From positions 124,001 to 188,000 of the forward strand of contig RSEE01000073.1 in NCBI GenBank assembly GCA_003971905.1: a stretch of 64,000 bases of DNA, written 5' to 3'. Positions 48,503 through 59,938 of this stretch are shown here, in pieces. A program made the translations under genes and the position numbers. The stretch comes from Moniliella sp. 'wahieum' (lineage: Eukaryota > Basidiomycota > Moniliellomycetes > Moniliellales > Moniliellaceae). Within the stretch, counting starts at the first letter, position 1, and every line of letters begins with the position of its first letter. The notes below the pieces were generated by a model. The model was not told the origin of the DNA and did not search any database. It saw only the letters and a program-made list of their open reading frames with translations.

Positions 48503-48521
48503 ACCGGGCCGTAGGCCCGGT
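48503..48521. other. Perfect 8-bp hairpin with 3-nt loop
   Basis: ACCGGGCC-GTA-GGCCCGGT, directly after the tandem repeats and followed by GTTTTGCAATAAAA. It may be part of an element end or a transcript 3' end. Confidence 0.6.
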
Positions 48522-49662
48522 GGTCTTCTCGTTTTGCAATAAAACCCATCCTACGCCGTGGTTAATCTGCTCTTTTGTGGGCATGTTGAATCTGGATATA
48601 AAAGCCTCTGGGCTTATTATGAGCCTGCACATGAGATCGAGCTTTTTGCTCTAATGGACGGCAAAAGTGTGGGGTATAGTGTGGGGTATGCGACAGATTG
48701 GCAGCGCATTGGACTTGATGCCTTTTATATCATCTCTGTTGAAAAGGTGGGATAGTGTTGATGGAGAAAAGTACACAACTGATTCGAGAGAAGCAGAACG
48801 TGTGGAAGGCTGTAAGAGACCCATAACATCGTAAGCGCCTATCAAATACGAGGAGAGACGAGAGAGCTATGGGGTTATACTCATCTGGGTTAGTAGACAC
48901 GATGTGGGCGAGGTAAACCGTCTCCAATAAGAATCTTTCGGCAAGTTTTTTCTTCCAGTGTGTTCAAGCATCTTTTTGCATTCTTATTGGTGTGTCTCGT
49001 CTTCAGCCTGAAGGGAGAGAGAATGTGTTTAGTGAGTCCCTGGTTCGAGGTATTCTTGTGGCAAACCGCTTGCACGGACCACCGATTCAACTCCTTTTCT
49101 CCAAAGGCTGTCCATGGACGTCACTGTGTCCTCGTCATGTGCCACCACGGCTCAGTCAAAAACGGTCTACGCAACCTTGCCCTCCTTGCACCGAGTCGCT
49201 TTTAGAGTGTGCCCCAAACTCAACACATCCATTTTTGAGATCCGACAAATGTCCCTGTCCCCGTCCATATTCTCGTGCTATGCCAGATTCAATTTGGAGA
49301 CGAGGAGAGCGATGCAAGATAGGGGAGAACGGGATATGGTCCTGATCTACTACCGCCGCTGTTGGCGCTGCCATAGTTGATGGCCTTCAATAATTTCAGG
49401 ACGGGAACCAGTGATGGCGAGACGAGCGAGGCTAGTGTGGTGTGGTTGAAGCGGTTCCCAGAACCCCCTGCTGGTGCTTAAAGTTAGTGTGTATTAGATA
49501 GAAGATAGATGCCAGTATGGATTCGGTCATACTTTTATAGGCACTCGATCGTCGTAATTGGCAGTTTTGCTCGCCGGAATACACGCGAGAATAATAGCTT
49601 GCTGGAGTGTGACTTGGGAGCACTCGCGATCCTACAACGGATCAGCTGCAAAGCATCAGCCT

Positions 49663-49672
49663 TCAGATCTCA
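49663..49672. repeat. TCA heptad (core GATC), preceded by TCA-GCCT
   Basis: Third occurrence of TCA-GATC-TCA; a further TCA lies 7 bases upstream (49656) with the non-palindromic core GCCT. Confidence 0.75.
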
Positions 49673-50049
49673 GACAAGGCCTGAAGGCGAAGTGGCGAGC
49701 CACAAGTATTCAAGTAACGTCCGAAGGAAAGGAGACAGGAGAGAGAGGAGGGAGATGGAGCGAGCAGGGGGTGCACGGGCTGTGAGAGCGGAACTCTTCT
49801 GGCAGGCTCTAAGCGAGCGTCACCGGTCAACTGAGGGTCGGGCAGGGGAACCCTAGCACTACCCTCCAGCATAGGATAGTAGACTTGACTTGGGGATCAG
49901 TAAAAGCGCTGTAAGCATTGGTCATCATCTTCTGTAAAGTGGCTCGTGCTCCGTGGGGGGAAATGAAATGACATCATCATTAGCTAGAGTATTCCCTGTC
50001 GCAAGTGGAACAGTCTCCCAACGAAATGGCATGTGGCGGGGGAATAGCA

Positions 50050-50063
50050 TGATGCATGATGCA
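50050..50063. repeat. TGA heptad (core TGCA x2)
   Basis: TGA-TGCA-TGA-TGCA followed by CGA. Confidence 0.8.
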
Positions 50064-50808
50064 CGATTCGATTTCCTTTTCCTCTAATCTCTCTTAGATC
50101 TCTCTCCCTCCCCCTTCGCTCTCACACGGCCCCATGATCACGAGCCTGTTTTGCGGGGATATTAGCTGTGGCAGCGAAACGTAGTGTGGGCGGGGGCGAG
50201 ATGGAATCATTACATCCTATCACAACTCGATGGAAGCCATCCAGCAGACACGGGAGACTCTGTGTACTACTACTGGGCTGAGGCTATCTCTCTCGCTCTC
50301 TGGACTTCTATAGGACACCTCTCTCTCCTGTGAAAATAGGGTCGTCTTTTGTGCGTATTGCGAGGATGGCCGTGGGGAGGGTGGCCGCATCTGCCGAGCG
50401 TGAGGGCGGGTGAGATGAGAGGGGCGATTCAAGATCTACGTTTCCCACCCCGGGTGGAGAGTGGCCCCATCCTGACTGGGTCCCAATGGACCATTCGCCA
50501 TAGTTCGTGCACGAGCCACGCCTCCCGGGCGCTGCACGGGGCTGCCACGGCGGCGCTGCGCTGCCCCCACGCCGCCCCCAATGCGGAGCCCCACACTATT
50601 TCAGCCCCGCACAGGGGCAGCGTCGTCTGCTTGGGGCGGCGGCGCATCAGACACCAATCACCGATCGCCGTGGCAGGCGTGGGTGCCCACCGAGCACTAA
50701 CCCACTCTCAGTACCCACACGACCACGGTGCGCACACGCACCCCATCTGCAGGCGCCCTTTCGTGCTGCCGTGTCCATTCATGAGCGATTGCTGGGCAGT
50801 TCGCCTGC

Positions 50809-50817
50809 GTATATATA
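50809..50817 (+). promoter_or_regulatory. TATA box of the 50966 gene
   Basis: TATATATA followed by a C run, about 150 nt upstream of the ATG. Confidence 0.5.
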
Positions 50818-50965
50818 CCCCCCCCCGCCGTCGTCCTCCTTCCTCCCTCTCCCCAGGCAACTCCCCCATCCCAGAGAGCCATTTGAACGTCTCTCATCAG
50901 CTCCTTTTTCAGCCACCTCCCTCCCGTCCACCCTCCACCCTCCTATCATCCTACGTGTGCCCAAG

Positions 50966-52028
50966 ATGGGGAAGAAGAACCGCAAAAACCAGTCCGCCGC
51001 TGACGAGCAGGGCTTTGCGCCTGTCAAGGTATGTACTTGCTTCCCTTCGTGCTATTACACGCCCTCTCTTCTCTCCTGACCTTGGCCTGCTCTGTATATT
51101 CCAGCGTGACGGTGGAATGGAATTGGTTCCAATCGGCCGACGCGGTGCTCGAGGCGGTGCAGAAGCAAGTGGGCCTAATGCACGTTACCAAGCCCTGGAC
51201 CCGGGACGCATGGGAGCGCGCCAAGCCGTGGGTGCTGGAGCAGCGGCAGAAGCTCGAGGATGGGCATTGGACCCAAGCCGACAGTTTGCGTACCGAGCTC
51301 TTTGCTCTGCGCAAGCCCGCGCCTTCTTCGGCAGACACGGACGATGGCTACTTGTATCTCCACATGCCGCGCAAGTGGATTGACTTCATTCGTGCTGGCA
51401 AGACGGAGGCGGACCGGGCGGCCGAGGAGGCGGCCAAGGGCCATCGGCACCATCGGGTCCAGCGCCGTCGCGCATGCTGCACGGCCACGCGCCGTCGTAT
51501 GACATGTCGAACCCGGATATTTTCCAAGTCAGGGTGGACCAATCGGACGACCATCCTTCGTCGGTTTTGCTCGACGTAGCCGAGCCGCTGGAGAACTGTT
51601 TGTATTTGATCATGTGCATCCAACCGGGTCTGGCGCGCCTTCACGCGCAGCGTTCGGAGGTGATTCAGCCCGGCACGCGACAGACGGACGAGAACCGGGA
51701 TGGGGAAGCGCCTTCAGTCCGTGTGCGTGCGATGGTGGCCAAGTCGGAATCGTACCAGCGCCTCCTTCCGCCCGCTTACTGGGTCAAGCGTAACTTCCAG
51801 CAACTGCGCAAGATTCTGGGCGACGAAGCGTATGAGGCGACTCTTGCTGCCGCTGAGAACGAGTCGCGCTCGACTCAGCGCACCGTCACGGATGTGGAGG
51901 AAAAGGTGTGGGAGGAGGCGCTTCCGGTCCAGGTGACAAAGGAGAAGAAGAAGAAGACGAAGAAAGTTCGCCGCCCCTCGGCCATGATGGACGAGACCGC
52001 TACCCCGCCCGCCTTGGCTGCTGCTTGA
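50966..52028 (+). CDS. Uncharacterised protein with basic ends (MGKKNRK..)
   Basis: Not recognised. Exon 1 encodes MGKKNRKNQSAADEQGFAPV plus K; an intron lies at 51029-51104 (76 nt, GTATGT..TTCCAG). Exon 2 has EWNWFQSADAVLEAVQKQVG, HVTKPWTRDAWERAKPWVLE, GYLYLHMPRKWIDFIRAGKT, then PSYDMSNPDIFQVRVDQSDD, LENCLYLIMCIQPGLARLHA and a Lys-rich tail KEKKKKTKKVRR. Two frame changes: just after the splice site and near 51437, where a GGG run should be one G longer. Trp-rich blocks and the continuous frame after 51440 make it a convincing gene. Basic termini might suggest a nuclear or nucleolar protein, but this is a guess. Confidence 0.72.
51029..51104 (+). other. Intron of the 50966 gene
   Basis: 76 nt, GTATGT..TATATTCCAG. 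Confidence 0.75.
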
Positions 52029-54135
52029 AGAAGCCACAGCTATTGGGCCACAGAGTCGATACCTTCTACGGGTATTGACTCTCTGCCATTAGGTGGGTCG
52101 CGTTTTACGGCTCATGGTACATGTCGCACTGTACGCTACCAAGAAAGCATCCAAGCTCCTGTCAGCACCACTCTATATAGCTCTCCCCTCCGCTCCCAAG
52201 TTTATACTGCCCGATGAACCCCAATTTTTGTTCTCTCCTGGAAGTGCTCTACGATCTATCAAAGGTGGCGATATGCAGCTTGCTGAACTAGGAGAGCGTG
52301 GTTGTTCTATGCCATGTAGAGAGCCATTGTCGGGGAAAGAAGAGAGAACAGATAGCTGTGGATATCTTCGCCATGACCACGAGCAAAAGTCCCAAGGGAG
52401 AGTACTCAGCTCAAGCGATTCTCTGCATCCACCTCCTTCCTCCTTTATTAACCACACGATCAGCGCGGCTGGCTCCCGCGTCTTCTACGGACGAAAAGCA
52501 CACGTTGTGTAGCCAACTTTTCGGATAAAGAGAGAACACATAGTGGATATACTGTTGAGCCATCGGGTGGCTCGTGCTTTGGCCAATGTCCCTTCAGTTC
52601 CTCCTCAGGCCTGGGAGTTCCGTTGGTTTCTCTCTCTTGTTTTTCCTTGTTCCGCAGCTTAGCCCCTGGTGGCGACTCGCTGCTTGTTGTTCCTCTGTAG
52701 GCGTTGCTGGTTGGCTTAGACCACCACCACCACCAGTGCGATTGCATCACCCTCGAGGATCATCAAGGCTCCAGGTCTCATCATATACTTGACAAGGAAC
52801 CCTCCTCATGTGAGATGGGCATGCTTTGCCCACATGTTGGAAGGAACGTCCCGCCTTGTTGAGGCCAATATACCGAATCCAGACCGAGAAAAGTGATCTG
52901 GTCCGCAAGGCTGTTGGTTGTTGGTTGAATCCGCAAGGGAGGGGCCCGTGCTTTATCCATCGCCCACACCCGAACGCCAGCGGGGAAGCATGCCTCCCCC
53001 CCTCCCCCGTTTTGAAGGCGGTTTCCCATTGCAAAGTGGCAAAGCCGTAGTAGTGACCTCAAGAGAGAGAGAGAGAGACTGGCATGCCGAACGCCAGGGC
53101 TTGCGGCCCTCGAGGCTCTAACACGTCAAACGGCTGATTATGTATCCCTGAACTCAACCTCTCTGCCCAGCAGGTCGAACGCCGTCGCGGCACGTACCAC
53201 AGTACTCCACTTACAATGTCCACCCTGCCTACCCTGTCCAGCGCAGACGAGGCAGGATGAGGACCGAGGAGCATATCTCAAAAAGAGAGACGAAGGATGT
53301 GCTGTGGATGACACCAAAGCGGAAAGGGGGGCTCTTTGACGCCAAGTGGAAGAAGGCAAGGACAGGTGATGCCAGTGATGTGGGTGGGGGGTGGGGGGGG
53401 GAAATTTTACTGGTTAGAAGTAAGGTTATTAGTAGGTGAAGAGATAGCGTGGGTACTTCAAGGTGTTATGACTCAGTTGAGTGCCAATCTCCCACAACCC
53501 ACCCTTGATCAACTTGATCCGAGGACTACCCTGGCTTGGGATGAACTTGCCTGTTCCCACCCCCTACCCCCAGAGATACTCGCGGGGCCAAACGATCGGC
53601 TATATCCTCACGATGCATCCCATCGCCTCTCACTTCTGTGGTCGCCTCGAGGGGAAGGGGGGGAGGCAGAATGCCAAATGCGGCATGAAAACGTGGCACG
53701 CAGGAACTGCTGTAGCCTAGGTGAATTGCTTCTCCTCATATTCCTCGTCGTACAGCCCATCTGAAGCAACTGGTGGTGATTCGGTTGGTTTGGTGCTGCT
53801 GCCTACGCCCTGGGAGGGTACTACACAGCCCATAGGGTACGGCCCACAGCGTACGGCCCATAGCGTACGGCCCACAGCGTACGGCCCACAGCGTTCCCTC
53901 GCCTACACCAACATTCGCTCTGGTGAGATGGGGTGAGAATACATATATACATTGTCTGGTCTCTGGCCATCTCTCTCTCTCTCACGGCACATAGCACTTA
54001 GCACGCGTACGTGCACATGCACATGCACATGCGCGTGCATAGGGGCGCGAAGCTCCCTTCCCTCCTCGTAGCAGGACACTTGTTTTCAAGCTTCAGGATC
54101 GGTGGCCAAAGGGGGAGAAAGAGAGGAACTAGTTC
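52029..54135. other. Intergenic region, no recognisable gene
   Basis: About 2.1 kb. Holds a 14-bp tandem repeat at 53838-53893, GA-rich microsatellites and a CACATG run near 54008-54030. Frames up to about 150 codons show no domain. Confidence 0.5.
53838..53893. repeat. 14-bp tandem repeat (4 units)
   Basis: Four copies of TACGGCCCACAGCG with one substitution in the second copy. The unit is twice 7 bp, matching the phase of the heptads, though the cores are not TCA/TGA-flanked. Confidence 0.8.
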
Positions 54136-55928
54136 CTAGATGCGTGCATGGGCGCGGCGGCGGAGCCACGTGACGCCAGCAGCGAGCACGGCAGCGAGCA
54201 AGAAGGCCACATCAAACAACGTCCCAAACGCATCTTCAAACGGCGGGAGGGAAGCCAACAGAGCCGGTCCTGGATCGACGGCGGTCCCTTGCGCAATCGC
54301 TTGGCCTGCCACGGGCGCGTTCCGGCCCAGCAAGTGGGCGGGGGAAGAAAGGGAAGAGGAAGAGGGATAGGAAGAGGGCGCTACGCCCGAGATCAAGTGC
54401 GAGCTAGGACCTGAGCTGGGTGCCCACCCCGAGCCTGAGCCTGAGCTCGAACCGGCCCCGGCGCCGGGAACCGATCCGGCTAGCGAGCCAGGGCCCAGCG
54501 CGCGGTGAGGGAGCAAGATGGCACGTACTTGGAGCAAGGCCGCGAGCAAGTAAGCCGCGCCAGCTTGGGCTAGGAACAAGGCCAGGCCATCAGCGGCGTG
54601 GTGGAAGAGGCTTGGGAGGAAGAAGAGAGGTAGCGTCCCAAGCGCAGGAGGCCGTTCATGACGGTTCGTAAGCGGAGCGAGATGAGGATGCCAGCAACGA
54701 GGAGGGAGGTGACGTGGGTCAGCAGGGCTGGGTCCAAGTGCGCCGTGGGAAGATGGAGCAAACGCATGAACCAGAGTAAAATGCTCGATGCATGTTCAGT
54801 TGCCGTGCCTGATTTCCCACTGGGACGCCACGAGCGCGGCAAAAGGAGCGAAAGGAGCAGACTAATCAACGTGGTTAGGATGATCACTGCGCCGTACAGT
54901 CCCACCACGGCGTCGAGCGCCAAAGTAGCTCGTCCCATCAGGCTCGTGGCACGTTGCGCGCGCGCATGCGCCGCGGCCAGGTGCGAGCGATCTTGTTCGA
55001 GCGTGAGCGTGATGCGTTCCAGCGAGTCCAGCTCCGAGCGCAGCACCGCCGCATCTTTGCCCCCGGGTAAGGACCGTAGTACCGAAGGCACCCACCCGCC
55101 CCATCCAGGATCTTTAGTGTGGTCCTTTTGTTCCAGCGCAGCCAGCGCCAGCCGTTTGGACGCCGCGTCTTCCCTTGCCCGAGTCACCGCCGCATCGGCC
55201 GCAGCCAAGGCAGACGAATGCGAATGGGATGCTGTGCCACGGGAAGGCGTCTCGGTGACAGTAGAGGAAAGCGGGATGTAATCTTCCGACGACGAAGCCG
55301 GTGCCAGACCCAAGTAGGGCGCGAGCCATCGCGGCGCCCACAGTTCGGCATCGAGCCATGCGTCCGACGCTGCGGCCGCGGCGGCACTGCCAGACAAAGT
55401 CCTAGTAGCACGGTACCGACGGTGCATAGGCGCAGGAGGCCGGGGGCCATCAGCGTGTGGGGCACGTCCGACGGCACGGGGATGGCGAGAAAGAGGAGCG
55501 CCCAAAGGAGGAAAGGGATGAGCGTAGCACTCCAAGCAACTTTGCTGGTAATGCGGCCGTTCCACAGACCGGTCCCAAGACCACACAGCACCAGCGGGAT
55601 CAGCACGGCATGGAGCAGAGCGGTGGCGAAACAGGCGGCGGACCATAGGGGGCGGAGTTGCGGCCGGGCACTAGGGCCCAGCGCCGCATCGGCCACAACG
55701 AGAACAAACATCGCCGCGGGCTCCTCGAGAGCAAGACTGAACAGCAAAGAAATCTTCCATGGCGCGGAGGGCGGAAAGCGGGTGCGCGGGCCACCGCGGG
55801 CGTGGGCAGGTCGGCGGTGGCAGAGGAGGCTCGAGCGCGCCGCGGACAAAGGGGAGGAGCGCGCGCCAGCACACGGCGGCAAACACGCCGCGCACGGCGA
55901 GCACCACCACGTGCGCCGTGCCCAACAT
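54136..55928 (-). CDS. Golgi pH regulator (GPHR)-like multi-pass membrane protein
   Basis: Related to GPHR/GPR89 and plant GTG proteins. It starts MLGTAHVVVLAVRGVFAAVC at 55928. It has hydrophobic helices WKISLLFSLALEEPAAMFVL and AACFATALLHAVLIPLVLCG, a coiled central loop (SELDSLERITLTLEQDRSHL) and the family segment ALDAVVGLYGAVIILTTLIS. The C-terminal helices are VTSLLVAGILISLRLRTVMN, LFLAQAGAAYLLAALLQVR and LFDVAFLLAAVLAAGVTWLR, with TAG at 54136. The order loop, VYGAVI helix, ILISLR helix and LF..VFLLSA end is that of GPHR. Frame changes occur near 55800 and near 54595 (after TTPLMA). Mutants elsewhere affect Golgi acidification or glycosylation; the exact role here is inferred. Confidence 0.78.
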
Positions 55929-56823
55929 GCGTATGGAGGGGGTGGGCGCAGACGCGTATGGAGCACGGGCGGGGCAGGCGGCTGGCGTGGCAAGCCCAGC
56001 AAGCGCGGCGAGGTGGTGGCCAGCAGGTTGGTGGGACGGGGAGCGAGCGAAGGCGGTCCATCAGGACATCAGTCGACTGGTCGCTGTGCGGTTGGATCTG
56101 GTCATCGATCATTGACGGCCATTCATGCATCGTGATGCATGACTGCCACCACCCAGCCCCAACTTTCAGGCGCCACGCTGCAAGAGCGAGATGCTCACGT
56201 GACCGACGATCTGCCTCCGGTCGCTGCCCAGCTCGCTGTGGCGGGGCGCGCTTGGCTATGGAAAGCACCGCACAACACGGACAAGGAGGGCAGGCAAGCA
56301 TGGTTGAGGGGGGGGGGGGGCGGCGCCTGCGTCGCACCTGGCACCTGGCATCTGGCAGCTGGCAACCGGCCCAGAGTGGGTTAGGCGATGGGGGGGGGAG
56401 GGGTCCTGCGACGAGGTCCACAATCGCACCAGACGTGTCCGAACCCCTTTTCCTTTTGCTGCTACTTTTCACCAAACACCGGTCCCCCCGGGCCGACCAA
56501 GCGAGGGACGCGAGCATCAGGAGGGGCTCGGCCGTGCAGCAGGGAAGGATGTGGGTCAAGGGAACGAAGGAGCGGAGCGTGGGGACATGGGACAGGAAAG
56601 GATGGGTATGGGGGGAGCGGGGCGGGGCAAGGCAGACAAAGGCATGTGTGTGCGTTTGGTTGCTAGTTGGTGGTCGGGGGGGGGCGCTTCGGCTGAAGCT
56701 TCAGCTGAAGCTTGAGGGCGTAGTGAAGGATATGGAGCGCGAGGGGCGGGCCGGGAGGGGGTTCTAAGAAGTAGGTGGGTAGGCAATAGAAAACCGAGAT
56801 AGGTAGGTAGGCAGTTGCAGTAG
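55929..56823. other. Intergenic region upstream of GPHR-like gene
   Basis: About 900 bp with heptads TCA-TCGA-TCA (56102-56111) and TGA-TGCA-TGA (56133-56142), a run of twelve G at 56310, and a fold-back AAGCTTCAGCTGAAGCTT near 56696-56713. No gene called. Confidence 0.6.
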
Positions 56824-58471
56824 TTACTCGTCGTCCTCGAGTTCAATGGTAAACGAGGTGATCTGGGGCAAGTAAGCCGATGCGGCGAGGTCGAGGCACC
56901 ACATATCCCCAAACACGTCTTTCCCATCAAACCCACCATGAACAAAGAGGCGCGAGTCGCGGAGCCAGGTTTGGTGGTACCCGCGGCCGGGGGGCAAAGC
57001 GCCATACGCTTTGCGCTGCTCCCATTGGAGGTTGACCAAATTGAGGGTAAGGATGTTCATGGTGTAGGACTGGCTGTCGTGACCGCCGACAATGAAGAGG
57101 TAGGAGCCGACTTGGGTCGCAGTGTGGCCGAGGCGGTGGTGAATCTCGTCGGTTTGATTTGGTACCATACCTTGGTTTGGAGGTCGAGGATGTGAATGTC
57201 GTTAAAGCTCATGTGACCATCGGAACCACCAATGACGATCAGTTTGTCGTCGACAATGTTGGCGGTATGGTAGCCGCGGCCAAGCGGGACCTTGCCCGTG
57301 CACTCCCACCTCGTCCACTCGAGCATGGGGGGGTATCGCCATCGAGATCGAGCGAGGGGGGTTCGGTGCTGGGAATGGGACGAAGAACATGAACGTCGTT
57401 CAAGGCGCCGACGCCGTTCCCACCCCCAAACACCACCATCTGGCCCCGCCAGGTATTGGCCGTGTGAGCACGAGAGAGGGGCGGGGTGCCAAAGATGTGG
57501 ACGCCAGGTTGGGGTTTGGACCAGCGAAGAGCGAGCGTGTCGAGGACATAGAGATCGTTAAAGTAATGCGGGCCGTCGCCGCCGGCAAAGACGTACAGAG
57601 TCTGCTGAATCATGCAGGACGAGTGCGCTCTCCGGGCCGGGGGGATGTCGCCCGACACGCGGGGCCGGGCCCACGACATGGTCTCTGTGTCGAGTGTCCA
57701 GAGCTCGCGGAAACAGCCCTTGGAGTCGCACCCACCAAACAAGAACATCGTTTCCTCGCTCAGGGTGGCCGTGTGCGCACGGAACGGGCGGGGGGGACCA
57801 CGCCGTGGATGGGGGTGCGGGACCAGTACATGCCCGGCGCCGGCGCCGGGTTGACGCGCGCCGAGGGCAGGTGGGGCACGGCGATGCGCACAGCAACGCG
57901 AGAACTCGAGTCGCGCACGTCACGCACCTCGCGCTCGCGCTCGCGCTCCCGTTCCGTTCCCGCTCCCGCTCTCGCTCGCGGCTGTCGCGGCCATCCTTCT
58001 CGCGCTCCTTGCCCCTTGACCTCGAACCCTCTTGCCGCCCGGTGGAGGAGCGGGAGTGGGCGGAGGCAGGTTGGCGATGGTCTGGGGCAGAGGAGATGGT
58101 TGCAGCCGGGGCAGGGGCCGGGGGGGGGCAGGGGGGAGTGGCAGCAGGGCAGGAGCAGGAGCAGGAGTAGATGCCGACGCAGAGACTGACGCAGAGGCCG
58201 ACGCGCCCGAGCGGCTGGTGGGGGTGTTGGTGGGGCGGGGGAGGGCGGGCCAAAGCTGAGGTCGGCGTGGAGCTGGCCGAGGGAGAGGCTGCTGGCGGGG
58301 GCGGTGGGCACGGGAGGGGGCGGGTGGTGGGGGGGGTGAGGGTGCGCGTGGGGCGGGGCGGCGGCGGGTGGGGTGAGGGTGTGGGTGTGGGTGCGGGTGT
58401 GGGTGCGGGTGCGGCTGGGACGGCGGCTGGGGCGGGGAGATGGAGGCGAAGGCGGGGTGGGAGACGTCCAT
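56824..58471 (-). CDS. Kelch-repeat beta-propeller protein
   Basis: It starts MDVSHPAFASISPPQPP at 58471 and has a His-Pro repeat and a long Pro/Ser/Arg-rich region, followed by about six kelch blades: MFLFGGCDSKGCFRELWTLD, TLYVFAGGDGPHYFNDLYVL, MVVFGGGNGVGALNDVHVL, LIVIGGSDGHMSFNDIHILD, SYLFIVGGHDSQSYTMNILT and RLFVHGGFDGKDVFGDMWCL. Each shows the GG doublet and conserved Tyr/Trp of kelch repeats. It ends SFTIELEDDE. Frame changes near 57785, 57330 (in a G run) and 57140 separate the blades into three frames. Such proteins act as interaction scaffolds, often in polarity or signalling; no partner domain is visible, so the role is open. Confidence 0.85.
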
Positions 58472-58773
58472 GGTGGGGAGGCAGCGGAGGGCGGACGTTG
58501 GACGTGGACGGCGCAGAGAGAAAGGAAGGGCGAGCGGCAGGCGGCAGCCACACCGAGTACTCAGTTGAGTAGTGTGCTGGCGGATGATCGATAAGCAGCA
58601 AATAATCAGGCCCAGCGCTGGGCTGTCGGGGGCTGCGTGCGCACTGCTCGCTGTCTGAGTGCTCGTGTGGGATGGCAGTGCGTACGTCAGCGCAGCGTGC
58701 ATCCCAAGCTTGGCATGCACTATGCACGGGCCGACTGCGATCGGCCGCCGCGAGCATCGATGGACGATGCACG

Positions 58774-58790
58774 TCACGCGTCACGCGTCA
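58774..58790. repeat. TCA heptad run (core CGCG x2)
   Basis: TCA-CGCG-TCA-CGCG-TCA; TGA-GTAC-TGA follows at 58920-58929. Confidence 0.85.
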
Positions 58791-59076
58791 CAGCGTCACG
58801 CTGGGCCAGCCATGCGCCGAGACAGGGCGGCTGGGCTGTGCAGGCCAGCAACCCAGGCGTCGTGTGCCATGTGCCATGCGACATGCGACCAGTGCGCGTC
58901 ACCTGGGTTACTGTCCTACTGAGTACTGACGCGTACGCAACTCCAACGCAGTCCTGCGCACGCCCAGTGTATGACCAACGCAGCGCCGGGCTTGTCTCGC
59001 TTCGCACCCGCTGCCAGCGTCGGCTGAGGCCCAGGCGGCCGCGCTGTGCCCCGGTGGGACTGGTGACCAGCACACG

Positions 59077-59114
59077 TCACATGTCACACGTCAAGCTTCC
59101 AGCTTCCAGCTTCA
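59077..59114. repeat. Mosaic heptad run (CATG, CACG, AGCT x3)
   Basis: Six triplets at exact 7-base spacing: TCA-CATG-TCA-CACG-TCA-AGCT-TCC-AGCT-TCC-AGCT-TCA. Two triplets have drifted from TCA to TCC while the AGCT cores stay intact. GTAC-TCA-GTAC-TCA follows at 59185-59198. Confidence 0.8.
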
Positions 59115-59658
59115 CTTCAAGGCGGCATGCAGCCTGCAGCCTGCGCGTCATGCTCTGCGCGTGCCCACGCAGTACGCAGTCGCAGTACTCAGTACTCACC
59201 GCTTGCCCGCCACACGCATTGCTCCGGGCGCCACATTGGGCCCTGGCACAGCACAGTGCACCTGTGCGGCAGCCAGCCGCGGAGCACTCAGACCAGGGCC
59301 GCAGTTCCCAGTACTCAGTACCCAGTTACTCCGTGCGGGTGCCTGCGGGTGCGCCTGCCATGCAATGCGCCCCCTCACCCATCGATGCCGCTCACCGGCC
59401 ACCTGTCATCGATCGTGGATCATCGAATCTGTCGACGCGCTTTCGAATTGGCAGAGCATCCAATATCCAACGTCCAGCTTCCAGCCTCCCCGCCGCGCCA
59501 GGCCGCTGCCAGCTGCGTTGGAACGGCCGCCTGGGAAGCTGGAAGCTTGGAGCGTTCACTGGAACTGTCCCACTGCAAAAGCTTGAGCGTGTTCAACAAC
59601 AAGCTTCCAGGGACTGCTGACGTACGAGTAGCATCATGTGCTGCTTGCTAACCGAGGC

Positions 59659-59698
59659 CATGTGCCATGTGCCATGTGCCATGTGCCATGTGCCATGC
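59659..59698. repeat. CATGTGC heptad tandem repeat (5 units)
   Basis: Five perfect copies of CATG-TGC. Same 7-base period and a self-complementary core, but the spacer triplet is TGC. Confidence 0.9.
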
Positions 59699-59910
59699 AC
59701 CCCCTCGCATACAAACAAGACATGCGCATTCCGCCTTGCGCGCTGCCCCACCCGAGGCCTGACCCCTGGGTTGCTACATCGACCGAGGGGAGCACCTTAC
59801 CCACCCCATTCCAACACGTCCCTCCCGAGTGTGCTGGCGCTCCGCCTCAACTCCTCTGTGCTCCCCGCCCTCCACACGGCGGGGGTACGCGAGCCTATGC
59901 ATCACCACAT

Positions 59911-59938
59911 TCAACGTTCAACCGGCCATCATTAATCA
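59911..59938. repeat. TCA heptads (cores ACGT and TTAA)
   Basis: TCA-ACGT-TCA at 59911-59920 and TCA-TTAA-TCA at 59929-59938, 18 bases apart start to start. Confidence 0.8.

Larger units (their letters stand above)
41009..50965. other. Gene-poor island of about 10 kb
   Basis: No protein gene could be supported on either strand across nearly 10 kb, in contrast to about one gene per 3 kb elsewhere. Base composition is visibly more A+T-rich than in the gene blocks. It holds tRNA-Phe, a hairpin resembling a tRNA, a reverse-transcriptase relic with a dispersed repeat, tandem repeats, and most of the TCA/TGA heptad runs. Candidates: old heterochromatin, a transposon graveyard or a pericentromeric segment. 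Confidence 0.55.
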
